Assembly: GCA_010906965.1 (NCBI GenBank)
Contig: JAAFHB010000021.1
Coordinates: 1-37,286 of the forward strand
Source of the DNA: Mariniphaga sp.
GTDB taxonomy: Bacteria > Bacteroidota > Bacteroidia > Bacteroidales > Prolixibacteraceae
Length of the DNA stretch: 37,286 nucleotides
Direction of reading: 5' to 3'
The notes under the pieces were generated by a model. It was not told the DNA's origin. It saw only the letters and a list, made by a program, of their open reading frames with translations, and did no database searches. The position numbers and the translations under genes are program-made. This document shows, piece after piece, positions 1 through 8,317 of the stretch. Position 1 is the stretch's first letter, and the number at the start of each line of letters is the position of its first letter.

Positions 1-136
1 ATGTTGGTGAAATCCACCAACCGGATTTGTATTGCCCTACTCGAAAGAATAACTTTATCTTAGCAACAAAATTCTTTAAGCCGAATCGCTGAAAAGCAAT
101 GATAATTATTGCAATTCCAATGATAATTAAAAACAT
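1..136 (-). CDS. N-terminus of a small membrane protein (runs off window)
   Basis: Reading leftward from an ATG at 136 gives 45 codons without a stop before the window edge. The first 14 or so residues after the start are almost entirely Ile, Leu, Phe, Val, Ala and Gly, which is a membrane segment or signal anchor. A basic, aromatic stretch follows (QRFGLKNFVAKIKLFFRVGQ), as expected on the cytoplasmic side of a membrane helix. The gene is divergent from the GH106-like gene at 396, with about 260 bp between them. I do not recognise the family. A chance open frame of this size is possible, but the hydrophobic-then-basic layout supports a real gene. Confidence 0.45.
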   Translation of the reverse strand, partial: MFLIIIGIAIIIIAFQRFGLKNFVAKIKLFFRVGQYKSGWWISPT

Positions 137-291
137 TTGTTTTAGATTTAAAGATTAATAATCAGACCGGTAAGTAGGTGATAAATATACTACATAAATT
201 TCTAATTTTACCTTCTAAGCGAAAAGTTTGAAAATTAATCTTGCGACAATTTTAAATCGTACATCTAAAACTGGTCTTCGACTAAAAACCA

Positions 292-299
292 TATATTTG
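292..299 (+). promoter_or_regulatory. Bacteroidota-type -7 element upstream of the GH106-like gene
   Basis: TATATTTG matches the TAnnTTTG -7 consensus of Bacteroidota housekeeping promoters exactly. It would place the transcription start near 306, about 90 bases before the gene. No clear TTTG -33 box is found at the expected distance (the bases there read around CTGG), so this is a partial match only. Confidence 0.4.
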
Positions 300-395
300 A
301 CGGCAGTAATCCGTAAAATCAATCATCTGTAAAATGGGAGCACAAAAAGCGAACTCAATAACAATCAATTATATTGACATGTAAAAACCCAGGCT

Positions 396-3300
396 ATGAT
401 AAATAATTCCATGAAGAATTTTGCAAAATACACAATCATCTTATTGCTGTTGATTTCACTACAATCGGCAGCACAAACAAGCTTACCTGCAGGATATCCC
501 GACAGGAGTCCTTCGCTTGATGTCTTGCCGGGATTTATGAACCCTCCAAATGGCTATGGTGAAGTTCCTTTTTATTGGTGGCAGGGCGACACACTCACAC
601 ATGAACGTCTGCTGTGGCAATTAGATCAGCTGAAAGGCAAAGGGATACCGAGTTTGCAAATTAATTACAGCCATCAGGATTCCGGAGGTATTTCTTACGG
701 TTCTTCGAATCCAAGTAAACCCGCTCTTTTTACAGCCGAGTGGTGGACATTGTTTAAATGGTTTGCCGTTGAAGCTCAAAAACGGGGAATGACCGTAAGC
801 CTTAGCGATTATACGCTTGGCATTGGTCAGGGTTTTGCGATGGATGAGGCTATCAAACAGAACCCGGAATTAAACGGATCGATGTTAAATGGCTCTTCTC
901 AAATACTCACAGGTGCAGGCAACCTTAAAATACACGAAAATCTGCTGACGCTGACAGCCTTCAAAACAGCAGCAGACAGTTCCTTCATCATTGATACAAG
1001 AAAGAATTTACTTTCACGCGTTAAAAACGGCAACCTGAGTTACAACTTCGGAAATGAAACATGGACGGTCATAAGTGTCTATTCTGAAAAGTTAATTCCC
1101 TCGTACGATCCGATGCATCCGCAAAGTGGCAAAGCATACAATCACTATTTCTTCGGGAAATTTGATAAAGCCTTACCGGATAAAAATTCAGGAGCACTTA
1201 ACTTCTTCTTTTCGGATGAATTGAATTTCAGGGTTGGTGGCAATCTTTGGAACAAATACTTCGCCACGGAATTCAAAAAACGAAAAGGGTACGATATCGT
1301 TCCTTTCCTGGATGCTTTGTATGTCAATATCGGCGCGATAACCCCCAAAATCAAACTCGACTACAATGATGTGATAGTTGGATTAAGCGAAGAAAACTTC
1401 TTTAAACCGGTGTATAAATGGCACCAGGACCGGGGATTGATATTTGGTTGCGATCATGGCGGGCGTGGCAGAGATGTAGCTGAGTTTGGCGATTATTTCC
1501 GCACCCAACGATGGAACCAGGGACCCGGTTCAGATCAGCCACGACTGTCGAAAGATATCATTAAAGCTAAAGTTGCTGCCTCTATTGCTCACCTGTATAA
1601 CCGGCCACGTGTTTGGCTCGAAGGCTTTCACAGCAGTGGCTGGGGAACTTCCTCTGCAGACCTGACGGATGCAATTTTTGCCAATTACGTGGCCGGATAC
1701 AACCTCTTGTCGTTTCATGGCCTCTACTATTCGACGCAAGGCGGATGGTGGGAATGGGCGCCTCCATGCAACCATTCCCGGATGCCTTACTGGCAACAGA
1801 TTGATCCTTTAATGGACTGCATTCAGCGGCTTTCCTATTTATTGTCACAGGGTTATCACAATTGTGATGTTGCCATACTATATCCAACCGAACCTGTTGT
1901 TGCCGGAATGGACGGTGAAAAATCGGTGAAAATAGCTTTTGAAACAGGGGAACAACTTTACAACAAAGGGATTGATTTTGATTTTATCGATTTTGAATCG
2001 CTGGCACGTTCGGAGGTTAAAAATCAGGAATTGAATGTTTCAGGTGAAAAATACAAGGTTTTGATTGTTCCTTCAATGAAAGCGATACGGTCGACGTCGC
2101 TCAAAAAAATGGCAGAATTTAAGAAGGGAGGCGGAATCATTGTAAATATAGGAGACAAACCCGAGGCAACAGAGAAAACCGGGGTTAACGATGCGGCGAT
2201 GAATAAACTTGTAGCGGACCTCTTTTCAAAAAGCGAAAACCTGTTTCAATGCGAAGATGCGAAGAATATTTCATTGGCAATTTCAGGGAAATACATTCCT
2301 AATTTTAAAATACTTTCTGACTTGAAAGAACGTCCATATGTGATGCACAGGGTGATCGGGAAACGTGATGTATATGCACTTTATAACTTTCAGGAAGGAA
2401 GCAAATGTTTCTTCAAGGCAAAAGGCAATGTGCAGTTATGGAATCCATGGAATGGTGAAACAGCATCGATTTCGAAATTTGCGGTTCAAACGAATGATGG
2501 GACAGAAGTAACATTACCATTGACGTTTAAAGAAATGCAGATTGTTGTTTTCGATCCTGGCAACAGCAAAGGGATGAATGTTTTAAATGAAAACAAAGTG
2601 ATCAGACAAGTTGAACTTGGTACAAAATGGGAATTCGAACTGAAGCCTTCGCTCGATAATCAATGGGGAGACTTTCAGCTTCCGGCCACAAAAGAGCTAT
2701 TGGGTGCGCAGGTTCGCCAACTGCATTTTAGTGAAAACTCAAATTATACAGGTGAGAAACTCACATTCGATACGACATGGAAAAATGTCACTTGCGCGTT
2801 TGGAACACAATTTCTTAAAATCGGAGCAATCCCCAATCTACCTTCGGATGAAGAAATCCTGAAATTAACCCCTGAAAATAGAATCGAAGAAGTGACTATT
2901 ACAGGTAAAAAATACCATTGGGAAGCATATGCATTTTCGTGGCAGCACGGTGTAGAGAATGATCCCGGACACCAGGGTTATCACGGACTGAAAGGAAATA
3001 TGTATGATAATTTCATCCGTTTGGGCGATATGAAAGATGTGAAGATGTCGAAGATAAGAGTTCCGGAACCAACCGGGAATTACTACCTGCTTTACACAAA
3101 CCTCATTGCGCCTTCTGACGGAACTTTCGATTTGCTGACGGGTGATGAAAAACCATTTGCGCTGTTTGTAAATAACACAAAAAGAGATGTAAACGGCAAG
3201 ACCATTCAATTAAAAAAGGGAGCTAACCCTGTCTTAATGGTTTATGACAAGGCCTGCGAAACTTACCTCATCGCACGAAAACCCGGGACCCTACGTCCGG

Positions 3301-3998
3301 AAAAGAGACAGGTTGCGATGAGCTGGTATGGCGATGAGGGTGTATTGCCTTTCGATTGTTCGATGAAGAACGATGCTTCAGGATTGTTTGCTTTTGAATC
3401 AGCGCCGGGGTTACAATCATTCACATTTGCTGCCTACGGGAAAGTAACGGCATGGATAGATGACACTCAGGTTCAAGCCACAACCGGGCAAAAACAATCC
3501 ACCGGATTAACGAACTACAACATTAGCATCAAAGATTTAAAATTAACAACGTCACAGGTTGTTCTGAAAATAGAATATCAGCCGGGGTACAGTGGTGCTG
3601 GTGCAATTCCGCAATATATCAATCAGCAATGTGGCAAAAGCACGATCAATTTGGGCGACTGGTCCGAAATTGATGGCTTAAGGACCTATTCAGGGGGTGC
3701 GTATTACAGGAAAACCATTCAAATCGACGAACAGGATTTAACAAACAGGTTGGAAATCGACTTCGGTGATCTCGTATCTTCGGCCGAATTGCGTGTAAAC
3801 GGCAAGAGCGCAGGCATCAAACTTTCGCCACCCTGGAAATTCGACATCACCTCCTTCGCCAAAGCCGGTGAAAATCAAATCGAAGTATTAATCTACAATA
3901 CGATAGCCAATAATTATACTTCCGTTCCCACTATGTACAGGGGTGAAATAAAATCAGGATTACTTGGACCGGTCGTATTAAAAATGATAAAACAATAA
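396..3998 (+). CDS. Secreted GH106-like glycosidase (alpha-L-rhamnosidase-type)
   Basis: This is a 1200-aa exported protein. A hydrophobic signal sequence covers residues 8-27, ending at QSAAQ; the Met at residue 6 (base 411) is an equally good start. The segment FYWWQGDTLTHERLLWQLDQ near residue 60 resembles the start of the catalytic barrel in GH106 and related large glycosidases. Candidate acidic catalytic residues are E275 (in FSDELNFR) and E409 (in VWLEGFHSSGWG). The final 100 residues (YYRKTIQI to the end) look like the galactose-binding beta-sandwich found at the C-terminus of GH106 and GH2 enzymes. It probably removes alpha-linked deoxysugars such as rhamnose from the outside of glycans. 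The family assignment is by recognition and the linkage is inference. The gene stands alone on the + strand and is convergent with the oxidoreductase gene that ends at 4037. Confidence 0.65.
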   Translation: MINNSMKNFAKYTIILLLLISLQSAAQTSLPAGYPDRSPSLDVLPGFMNPPNGYGEVPFYWWQGDTLTHERLLWQLDQLKGKGIPSLQINYSHQDSGGISYGSSNPSKPALFTAEWWTLFKWFAVEAQKRGMTVSLSDYTLGIGQGFAMDEAIKQNPELNGSMLNGSSQILTGAGNLKIHENLLTLTAFKTAADSSFIIDTRKNLLSRVKNGNLSYNFGNETWTVISVYSEKLIPSYDPMHPQSGKAYNHYFFGKFDKALPDKNSGALNFFFSDELNFRVGGNLWNKYFATEFKKRKGYDIVPFLDALYVNIGAITPKIKLDYNDVIVGLSEENFFKPVYKWHQDRGLIFGCDHGGRGRDVAEFGDYFRTQRWNQGPGSDQPRLSKDIIKAKVAASIAHLYNRPRVWLEGFHSSGWGTSSADLTDAIFANYVAGYNLLSFHGLYYSTQGGWWEWAPPCNHSRMPYWQQIDPLMDCIQRLSYLLSQGYHNCDVAILYPTEPVVAGMDGEKSVKIAFETGEQLYNKGIDFDFIDFESLARSEVKNQELNVSGEKYKVLIVPSMKAIRSTSLKKMAEFKKGGGIIVNIGDKPEATEKTGVNDAAMNKLVADLFSKSENLFQCEDAKNISLAISGKYIPNFKILSDLKERPYVMHRVIGKRDVYALYNFQEGSKCFFKAKGNVQLWNPWNGETASISKFAVQTNDGTEVTLPLTFKEMQIVVFDPGNSKGMNVLNENKVIRQVELGTKWEFELKPSLDNQWGDFQLPATKELLGAQVRQLHFSENSNYTGEKLTFDTTWKNVTCAFGTQFLKIGAIPNLPSDEEILKLTPENRIEEVTITGKKYHWEAYAFSWQHGVENDPGHQGYHGLKGNMYDNFIRLGDMKDVKMSKIRVPEPTGNYYLLYTNLIAPSDGTFDLLTGDEKPFALFVNNTKRDVNGKTIQLKKGANPVLMVYDKACETYLIARKPGTLRPEKRQVAMSWYGDEGVLPFDCSMKNDASGLFAFESAPGLQSFTFAAYGKVTAWIDDTQVQATTGQKQSTGLTNYNISIKDLKLTTSQVVLKIEYQPGYSGAGAIPQYINQQCGKSTINLGDWSEIDGLRTYSGGAYYRKTIQIDEQDLTNRLEIDFGDLVSSAELRVNGKSAGIKLSPPWKFDITSFAKAGENQIEVLIYNTIANNYTSVPTMYRGEIKSGLLGPVVLKMIKQ

Positions 3999-4036
3999 AG
4001 CGGGTAATAAATGAATTTATCGTTTTGAATGTCTGA

Positions 4037-5020
4037 CTAATCAGCTTTTGCATCAAGCGTGATCACGATTTTTCCTATAGCATGTCCTTCTTCAAGGTAC
4101 CGCATTGCGTCAGCAACCTCACGTAACGGGTAACGCCTGTCGATAACAGGTTTGACTTTGCCCGCTTCAAGTAGCTCTTTCATAAAAATCAAATCCTCTT
4201 TGTTTGGTTTCATCAGCAGACTACCCATTTTCTTACTCCCGGTCATCGATATCAATGGTCCGTGTAACATTGCCTGAAACATTTGAGCGCCTGAACCGCC
4301 AGTCATCACATAAATTCCATTGGGACTTAAGGCGCGTTTATAATCAGTAATCGGGTGATATCCATTCGCAGCAATAATCAGGTCATAATGCTGCCCGTTT
4401 TTGGTGAAATCTTCCTGCGTATAATCGATGACATGGTCTGCACCAAGTGAACGTACCAAAGCCGATTTGGTCGTGCTGCAAACCCCTGTCACTTCGGCAC
4501 CGAACGATTTGGCAATCTGCACCGCGAAAGTACCCACACCCCCGGAAGCACCGTTGATTAAAACCTTTTGTCCCGGCTGAATATGTCCCTTTTCGCAAAG
4601 CGCCTGCAGTGCGGTAATTGCTGCCAAAGGGACAGCAGCAGCTTCATCAAACGATAAACCGGCAGGTTTCAGCGCAAGTGCATTTTCGGTTGCGCATACA
4701 TATTCGGCAAAACCTCCCCAACCACATGCCGAGATGTCTCCGAATACCTCATCACCCGGATGAAACTCCTTTACATTTCTGCCTACCGCTTCAACACGCC
4801 CTGCAATGTCAGCACCAAGAATATTGATTTTTGGTTTCAAAAGTCCAGACATGAAGCGGGCTATGAACGGGTCAGCCCTCATCAGGTGCCAGTCAGCGGC
4901 ATTTAAGGAGGCCGCATAAATTTTTACCAGTACGTCATTGTCTTTGACAGCAGGTTTTTCCACCTCTTTATATTCAAGAACATCCGGTGATCCGTATTTT
5001 GTGTATACAATTGCCTTCAT
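4037..5020 (-). CDS. Zinc-free MDR family NAD(P)H-dependent oxidoreductase
   Basis: This 327-aa cytoplasmic protein belongs to the medium-chain dehydrogenase/reductase superfamily, in the quinone-oxidoreductase-like branch. The N-terminal GroES-like fold begins with the usual MKAIVYTKYGSPDVLEYKEV. The Rossmann fold carries GASGGVG at residues 157-163, the nucleotide-binding loop typical of NADPH-dependent members. The cysteine-rich structural zinc site is absent. The length is normal for the family. It is the last gene of a probable three-gene leftward set, starting 46 bp after the cytochrome c gene. This suggests a redox role alongside the sugar dehydrogenase, but the substrate cannot be read from the sequence. 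Confidence 0.8.
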   Translation of the reverse strand: MKAIVYTKYGSPDVLEYKEVEKPAVKDNDVLVKIYAASLNAADWHLMRADPFIARFMSGLLKPKINILGADIAGRVEAVGRNVKEFHPGDEVFGDISACGWGGFAEYVCATENALALKPAGLSFDEAAAVPLAAITALQALCEKGHIQPGQKVLINGASGGVGTFAVQIAKSFGAEVTGVCSTTKSALVRSLGADHVIDYTQEDFTKNGQHYDLIIAANGYHPITDYKRALSPNGIYVMTGGSGAQMFQAMLHGPLISMTGSKKMGSLLMKPNKEDLIFMKELLEAGKVKPVIDRRYPLREVADAMRYLEEGHAIGKIVITLDAKAD

Positions 5021-5066
5021 CTTTTGATAATTTGTTTTTAAAGGTCAGATGGAATAAAATAACAAT

Positions 5067-5549
5067 CTACTTCCCGCTTCTGACTTTTTTAACCAGATCA
5101 ACACTCACTGCGCCAAAATTATTTCCGAAATCTGACCGGATATACGTAAGCACATCAGCAATCTCCTGATCGGTTAATTGCGACTGTGCAGGCATAGCAC
5201 TTTTATATACTTCGCCATTCACTTCAATTTTTCCGTTGAGACCTTTCGTGATAATGAGAACCAGCTCTTTGGGATCTTTTCCTGCCCAACTTCCCTTCCC
5301 CACCGGCGGAAACATCCCTGGAACACCCGATCCGTTCGCCTGGTGACAAACCAGGCAATACTTTGTATAGGCAGCCTTACCAGGATGCTCTTTTGCTGAC
5401 GGTTTTGCAGGCTGATTACCCAGGATTTTTTTCGCCTGCGGTTCCGAACGAACAATCTCCGCTCTCATTTTTCCACTGCTGTCCTGATGCGAAATAACAA
5501 ATACACCCAAAACGACACCAAATACTAATTGTTTAACGATTCTGCTCAT
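5067..5549 (-). CDS. Exported class I cytochrome c
   Basis: This 160-aa protein has an N-terminal hydrophobic segment (VKQLVFGVVLGVFVIS) that directs export or anchors it. One haem-binding motif, CLVCH, lies at residues 65-69. M119 in SAMPA is the likely distal haem ligand. The C-terminal helix LTDQEIADVLTYIRSDFGN is the classical last helix of small monohaem cytochromes c. It most likely accepts electrons in the periplasm from the sugar dehydrogenase encoded 178 bp upstream, a pairing common among PQQ-type dehydrogenases. The downstream oxidoreductase starts 46 bp later on the same strand. Confidence 0.85.
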   Translation of the reverse strand: MSRIVKQLVFGVVLGVFVISHQDSSGKMRAEIVRSEPQAKKILGNQPAKPSAKEHPGKAAYTKYCLVCHQANGSGVPGMFPPVGKGSWAGKDPKELVLIITKGLNGKIEVNGEVYKSAMPAQSQLTDQEIADVLTYIRSDFGNNFGAVSVDLVKKVRSGK

Positions 5550-5727
5550 AAAATGAATTTAAAGATTTAAAAAGATCGTCTTAAAAGTTATATCTAAACA
5601 CTATGAAAATAAAGGAGGAACAATGTCCACAAAGTCAAAACGCTCAATATTAAACTTTTGTGTAAACACTTTGTGTTTTTTGTAGTTAATTTTTCTTTTA
5701 AGACAAACGCTATGTTTTACAAATAAA

Positions 5728-7014
5728 TTATTGTCCTTTGTATGCGATCCGGTAAATGCGGCCATTCGCATCATCCGAAACAAACAGCGAACCGTCGGGT
5801 GCCTGCGCCAAACCACACGGACGGTGTTTTGCATCACCCGGATTCTTCACTTCACCAATCCCTGCAAAACCATTTGCAAAGATTTCCCAAGCTCCTGATG
5901 GAACACCACCTTTAAACGGAACAAATGCGACGTAATATCCCTCCTGTGGTAACGGAGTGCGGTTCCACGAACCATGAAACGCAATGAAACCGCCGTTTTT
6001 ATATTTCTCGGGGAACATACTTCCAGTGTAAAACAGCACATCATTCGGACCCATATGCGCAGGAAATGCTACGATTGGATTTTCTTCATTCGGTCTGCCC
6101 GCTTTTTTGCCATCACCACCATATTCAGGAGCAAGCACTTTCTTGTTTTGGATGGGATCGTAATAACTGTAAGGCCAGCCAAAATTCGAACCTTCGCTGA
6201 CAGATAAAAACTCTTCAGCCGGTAGTTGTGCATTTTGTTCGTTGGTATAAAGTTCTGGATAGAACTGACCAAGCTGATCCCTTCCATGCTGAAGAGCAAA
6301 CAACTTGTTTTCAGTACCATTCCATGTTATCGCGACTGCATTCCTGATTCCCGTTGCATACCGATAACCATCTTTGACCTGATCCTGGTTCAAAACATCT
6401 GCTTTAAATCGCCATATCCCGCCATGCTTTTCGAGTATCGGACAAGGATCCATCCCTGGCGAACCTTTCGTGCGGTCCTGAACCTGACAAGCATTCGATG
6501 GTGCTCCCACTGTGACATACATATTGCCCGCCTGATCGAATGTAAGCGGTTTGGTAGCGTGCTGGTTTTGAACATCAAACCCTTTGGCAATGACCTCAGG
6601 AGTAGCAGCCGGAACCAATTCGCCCGGTGTCAGTTTATAACGGACAACAATTGTATCTGCACCAAAATAAATAAACCCATTGTAAATTTTTAAGCCTGTT
6701 CCGTCATAAATACCATGGTATTTAATGATATCAGCCCTTCCATCCTTATTGTCATCGCGAAGACAAACGATACCGCCACCATTTTTCACATTACTGAGCG
6801 ACACATACACATCACCATTTGTATTAATCGCCATATGACGGGCATGACCGATATTATCGGCATACACAAGTGCAGAAAAACCGGCAGGAAGTTTCAGCCC
6901 GGCATTGTTCTTGTCGGATGCAATTGTACCGGATGGATCTGAAATCTTGTTTGGATTTGACTGGCAAGCTCCTATGAATGCCATTGTAATCATCAAAAAG
7001 ACGAATTTTTTCAT
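5728..7014 (-). CDS. PQQ-type glucose/sorbosone dehydrogenase lipoprotein
   Basis: This 428-aa protein carries a lipoprotein signal (IGAC, Cys17), so it is likely membrane-tethered in the periplasm or at the cell surface. The body has repeated beta-propeller blades: LPAGFSALVYADNIGHARHM, GDVYVSLSN, YRYATGIRNAVAITWN, SEGSNFGWPY and HRPCGLAQAPDGSLFVSDD. This pattern is typical of the GSDH/sorbosone dehydrogenase family that oxidises aldoses using pyrroloquinoline quinone. The exported cytochrome c directly downstream is a natural electron acceptor. PQQ biosynthesis genes are not in the window, so the cofactor would be scavenged or made elsewhere. A remarkable palindrome array lies 185 bp upstream of the start. 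Family confidence is high; the actual sugar is unknown. Confidence 0.8.
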   Translation of the reverse strand: MKKFVFLMITMAFIGACQSNPNKISDPSGTIASDKNNAGLKLPAGFSALVYADNIGHARHMAINTNGDVYVSLSNVKNGGGIVCLRDDNKDGRADIIKYHGIYDGTGLKIYNGFIYFGADTIVVRYKLTPGELVPAATPEVIAKGFDVQNQHATKPLTFDQAGNMYVTVGAPSNACQVQDRTKGSPGMDPCPILEKHGGIWRFKADVLNQDQVKDGYRYATGIRNAVAITWNGTENKLFALQHGRDQLGQFYPELYTNEQNAQLPAEEFLSVSEGSNFGWPYSYYDPIQNKKVLAPEYGGDGKKAGRPNEENPIVAFPAHMGPNDVLFYTGSMFPEKYKNGGFIAFHGSWNRTPLPQEGYYVAFVPFKGGVPSGAWEIFANGFAGIGEVKNPGDAKHRPCGLAQAPDGSLFVSDDANGRIYRIAYKGQ

Positions 7015-7198
7015 ATTAAATGGATTTAAAATTTCAATTCAATAGACTGAACGGTTGCCGGATAAATCAGTTCTGCCGTTGCCTTCTTTCAAGAAACAGG
7101 AATCAGCAGAAATTGTTTATAACGATTCTATTTAAGTGTATTTAAGGATGGACATTAAAGATTATACAAATTAAAACAGATCGCACTGTTGTTCCATT

Positions 7199-7492
7199 GT
7201 ATCACTTTTTAGCGCTTTAAGTCATGACTTGTCTATGAATAGTCATGACTTTTTAGACGTCAAGTCATTTTTTTGATTCAATAGTCATGACTTTTAGAAT
7301 ATCCAATCACTTTTTTGATTCAATAGTCATGACTAATCGTTAAAATAACCACCTAATAAGTTCATCAATGCGATCCAAATTCAATAAAGTCATGACTATT
7401 CGCGTATAAAGTCGCTTTGGTAATAGAAAAGTCATGACTTTTGATGTAATAGTCATGACTTTTAATTTTAGGAAGTCGTTTGTTTTCACATA
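7199..7492. repeat. 21-bp-phased array of AGTCATGACT palindromes
   Basis: Seven perfect copies of the 10-bp palindrome AGTCATGACT start at 7220, 7241, 7283, 7325, 7388, 7430 and 7451. The distances are 21, 42, 42, 63, 42 and 21, all exact multiples of 21. The gaps hold related units in the same register with half-sites such as AAGTCATTTT (7262), AATCACTTTT (7305) and AAGTCGCTTT (7409). Units 7262-7282 and 7304-7324 match at 18 of 21 positions, giving a local 42-bp higher-order repeat. Translation across the units gives SHDF on the + strand and KVMT on the - strand, but stop codons interrupt both, so the array is not coding now. It lies between the 3' end of the hypothetical gene at 7595 and the start of the sugar dehydrogenase gene at 7014. 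The rest of this 580-bp gap shows nothing I recognise. Confidence 0.9.
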
Positions 7493-7594
7493 AAAGCAAC
7501 CGGAGATTCAATTCTGGTGCATCAATACAACAAGCAAGCGCAATGATACCCTGCTGTTATTCATCGATCACTCACCGGATGACCCGGCAAGACC

Positions 7595-8299
7595 TTACAA
7601 AATAAGCATTGTTTGCATACTGCTCCAGGGACCCGCAAGGGATGGATGTTTTACAAGGTACCAACGCAAATAGATGTAAAGGTATTTACCCGAACTGGCC
7701 GGACTTAGCGTTAAATGAATGGTAGCCTTCGTAGAAATTTCACGCTGCAGGCCATAGGCATCAGCCATGCCGGGTGGTGTATCGCCAACAAAGTATGAAT
7801 ATTGAACCGCGTCAGCGCCTGCAAATATGGATGCCCTCCCACCGCTGGAGCCATGGCATTTAATCGAAACAGTGCCACCACCAATGGGCTGAATGGAAGC
7901 AAACAAGGGTTCAGTGAGTGCTGCCTGAGGTCGCGTATGCGTGGTTTTAATCAGTATCCCCTTTTTGATGTTAAAAATTTCCATATCCGAAACCGTAACA
8001 ACAGGCGATGCCGCGATACGATCGAGTATATGATTTGTCTGATCAAATTGTACGCAACCGGCAACGATAGCATGCAACTGATCTGTTATTGCAGTGGTGC
8101 GGCTCCCTTTCCCATCGATATATTTGAGGTATAAAGGATTCCACTTGCCGACGAAAGCTGTCCAGCCCATAACTTCAGCCGGCAAAATCCCCAACCGGAT
8201 GGCATTGGCAGCGTTTTCCGCGACCAGGTAGGAATTCGTATTGGAAATGTAATTGTTGAACCGATCAATTGCTCGTGGAATTCTGGACCTATCGGGCAT
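7595..8299 (-). CDS. Hypothetical protein of a Bacteroidota-restricted type
   Basis: This 234-aa protein has no signal peptide or membrane segment. The N-terminal half (residues about 10-110) is helix-like, with RFNNYISNTNSYLVAENAAN and WTAFVGKWNPLYLKY. The C-terminal half looks like beta-sandwich, with VQYSYFVGDTPP and HLTLSPASSGKYLYIYLRWY. The layout resembles a group of uncharacterised Bacteroidota proteins of about 230 aa that I recall only as hypotheticals. No function is assigned. The start lies 18 bp after the serine hydrolase stop on the same strand, so the two are probably co-transcribed. The palindrome array begins about 100 bp beyond its stop. Confidence 0.6.
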   Translation of the reverse strand: MPDRSRIPRAIDRFNNYISNTNSYLVAENAANAIRLGILPAEVMGWTAFVGKWNPLYLKYIDGKGSRTTAITDQLHAIVAGCVQFDQTNHILDRIAASPVVTVSDMEIFNIKKGILIKTTHTRPQAALTEPLFASIQPIGGGTVSIKCHGSSGGRASIFAGADAVQYSYFVGDTPPGMADAYGLQREISTKATIHLTLSPASSGKYLYIYLRWYLVKHPSLAGPWSSMQTMLIL

Positions 8300-8317
8300 A
8301 ACTAAAAATTTTGAATG

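Noticed and set aside
5664-5678. Terminator for the sugar dehydrogenase transcript
   Set aside because: The stem is AT-rich and short, and the T-run follows it only in the + direction, opposite to that gene.
7199-7492. CRISPR array
   Set aside because: The repeated part is only 10 bp, the intervals are 11, 32 or 53 bp, and the spacers share sequence with each other. No cas gene is present.
7568-7590. GC-rich stem (CCGG/CCGG) after the hypothetical gene as a terminator
   Set aside because: A 4-bp self-complementary stem with no T-run is too weak to support.
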